From the NCBI GenBank assembly GCA_023437285.1, contig JAEZGP010000207.1:1-6197 (forward strand): a DNA stretch of 6,197 nt, in the 5' to 3' direction. Each line of letters begins with the position of its first letter. Within the stretch, counting starts at the first letter, position 1. The notes beneath the pieces are model-generated. The model worked only from the letters and a program-made list of their open reading frames with translations. It had not been told where the DNA came from and made no database searches. Source of the DNA: Actinomycetes bacterium. Lineage in GTDB: Bacteria > Actinomycetota > Actinomycetes > Mycobacteriales > Micromonosporaceae. Shown piece after piece: positions 5,911 through 6,197 of the stretch. The translations under genes and the position numbers were made by a program.

Positions 5911-6197
5911 GCTCGTCCTCCAGGTGGTCCCTCGCGCAGCACCGCGCGTTGCAGGTGGTCCAGGGCGGCGACGGCGGCCGCCAGTTCGTCGTCGGTGAGG
6001 TCCGCCTCCTCGGCGGGTGGCGCCCCTGGGTAGCCAGCGGGTGGGGCGCCCGGGTACGCGGTGGGCGGGCCGTAGAGCGTCCACCGGACCTGGTCGACCG
6101 GCCAGCCCGTACGGGCGGCGACGGCGGCCACGAGCGCTTCGGCGGCGGGGCTGCCGGCCGTGAGCGGGGCGGTCGCGTCGGGGCCGGTGAGCTGCCC
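5907..6197 (-). CDS. DUF4350-like protein, C-terminal part (N-terminus beyond window)
   Basis: The last 96 residues of a gene that enters from the right edge and ends with TGA at 5907-5909, overlapping the moxR GTG start. The visible sequence starts GQLTGPDATAPLT and contains LVAAVAARTGWP followed by LYGPP. It closes with LTDDELAAAVAALDHLQRAVL near the end. This matches the pattern I recall for DUF4350 C-termini: an ART-G-P helix, a LYGPxP turn, and a final DxxLxxLAxxLDxLExxV helix. The position immediately upstream of moxR and DUF58 also fits. An 8-residue tandem duplication interrupts the normally short turn. The protein would be membrane anchored with an extracytoplasmic or cytoplasmic globular region, but that part is not in the window. 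The function is unknown. The assignment rests on a short segment plus context, so it is moderate. Confidence 0.7.
   Translation of the reverse strand, partial: GQLTGPDATAPLTAGSPAAEALVAAVAARTGWPVDQVRWTLYGPPTAYPGAPPAGYPGAPPAEEADLTDDELAAAVAALDHLQRAVLREGPPGGRA
5916..5921 (-). promoter_or_regulatory. Strong ribosome binding site of moxR
   Basis: GGAGGA on the minus strand stands 5 nt before the GTG at 5908-5910. It lies inside the end of the DUF4350-like gene and supports this start over the GTG about 170 bases further upstream, which would add 58 residues of Arg/Gly-rich sequence unlike MoxR. Confidence 0.85.
6012..6056 (-). repeat. Tandem YPGAPPA duplication in the DUF4350-like C-terminus
   Basis: Two copies of the heptapeptide YPGAPPA are encoded at 6036-6056 and 6012-6032, spaced 24 nt apart (8 codons, with Gly after the first copy). 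They sit just after LYGPPTA, where relatives have only a short turn as I remember the family, so they look like an in-frame insertion by duplication. The nucleotide copies are similar but not identical. Confidence 0.75.

Noticed and set aside
4945..6033. Long plus-strand frame opposite moxR
   Set aside because: It is low-complexity Arg/Gly/Gln-rich sequence mirrored from MoxR codons; no domain is seen.
5911..6084. N-terminal extension of MoxR to a start at 6082-6084
   Set aside because: The added 58 residues are Arg/Gly-rich, overlap the DUF4350-like gene in another frame and lack family similarity; the GTG at 5908-5910 has a strong ribosome site.
1..6197. CRISPR array, insertion sequence, tRNA/rRNA or phage attachment site
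   Set aside because: No spaced direct repeats, transposase, terminal inverted repeats or RNA gene signature was seen; all repeats found are in-frame protein repeats or short sites.

Overview
The window comes from a very GC-rich genome. Codon third positions are almost all G or C, GTG and TTG starts are used, and genes are packed nearly end to end. The gene set (EfeB-type DyP peroxidase, then RDD, SpoIIM-like, DUF58, MoxR and DUF4350 genes) points to an actinobacterium. Protein style and layout resemble the Micromonosporaceae (Micromonospora/Actinoplanes-like), but the family assignment is inference from memory and was not tested by a search.

Layout, left to right: (1) 1-1212 (+), the 3' part of an EfeB-like, probably Tat-exported, DyP-type haem peroxidase/deferrochelatase. 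(2) 1209-2402 (-), an RDD-family membrane protein with a long Pro/Tyr-rich C-terminal tail; its stop codon interlocks with the efeB stop. (3) 2403-2470, a 68-bp divergent intergenic region. (4) 2471-3469 (+), a SpoIIM/DUF95-family polytopic membrane protein with a TTG start. (5) 3482-4873 (-), a membrane-anchored DUF58 protein with a vWA-like domain, converging on the SpoIIM-like gene across 12 bp. (6) 4870-5910 (-), a MoxR-family AAA+ ATPase. (7) 5907-6197 (-), the C-terminal end of what looks like a DUF4350 protein, running off the right edge. Genes 7, 6 and 5 form one operon read right to left, with 4-nt GTGA and ATGA start/stop overlaps. There is no gene-free stretch longer than 68 bp, and no RNA gene, insertion sequence, CRISPR array or clear terminator was seen.

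Working together: MoxR ATPases are thought to act as chaperones or remodellers on proteins carrying vWA domains, and DUF58 proteins are their common neighbours. Here the ATPase and its likely vWA partner are translationally coupled, behind a DUF4350 gene and beside two multi-pass membrane proteins (SpoIIM-like and RDD). The five genes from RDD to DUF4350 look like one membrane-associated MoxR/vWA module. This neighbourhood recurs in actinobacteria as far as I recall, but its biochemical role is not established. The efeB gene at the left belongs to iron/haem metabolism and is probably the end of a separate efeUOB-type operon outside the window.

The least ordinary features are low-complexity repeats: a 15-bp-period Pro/Tyr repeat in the RDD tail, a Tyr-Pro-rich 8-residue tandem duplication inside the DUF4350 C-terminus, and a (GACAGC)4 tract near the EfeB N-terminus. 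I see no clearly new system; the MoxR/DUF58/SpoIIM/RDD/DUF4350 module is the best candidate for under-described biology.
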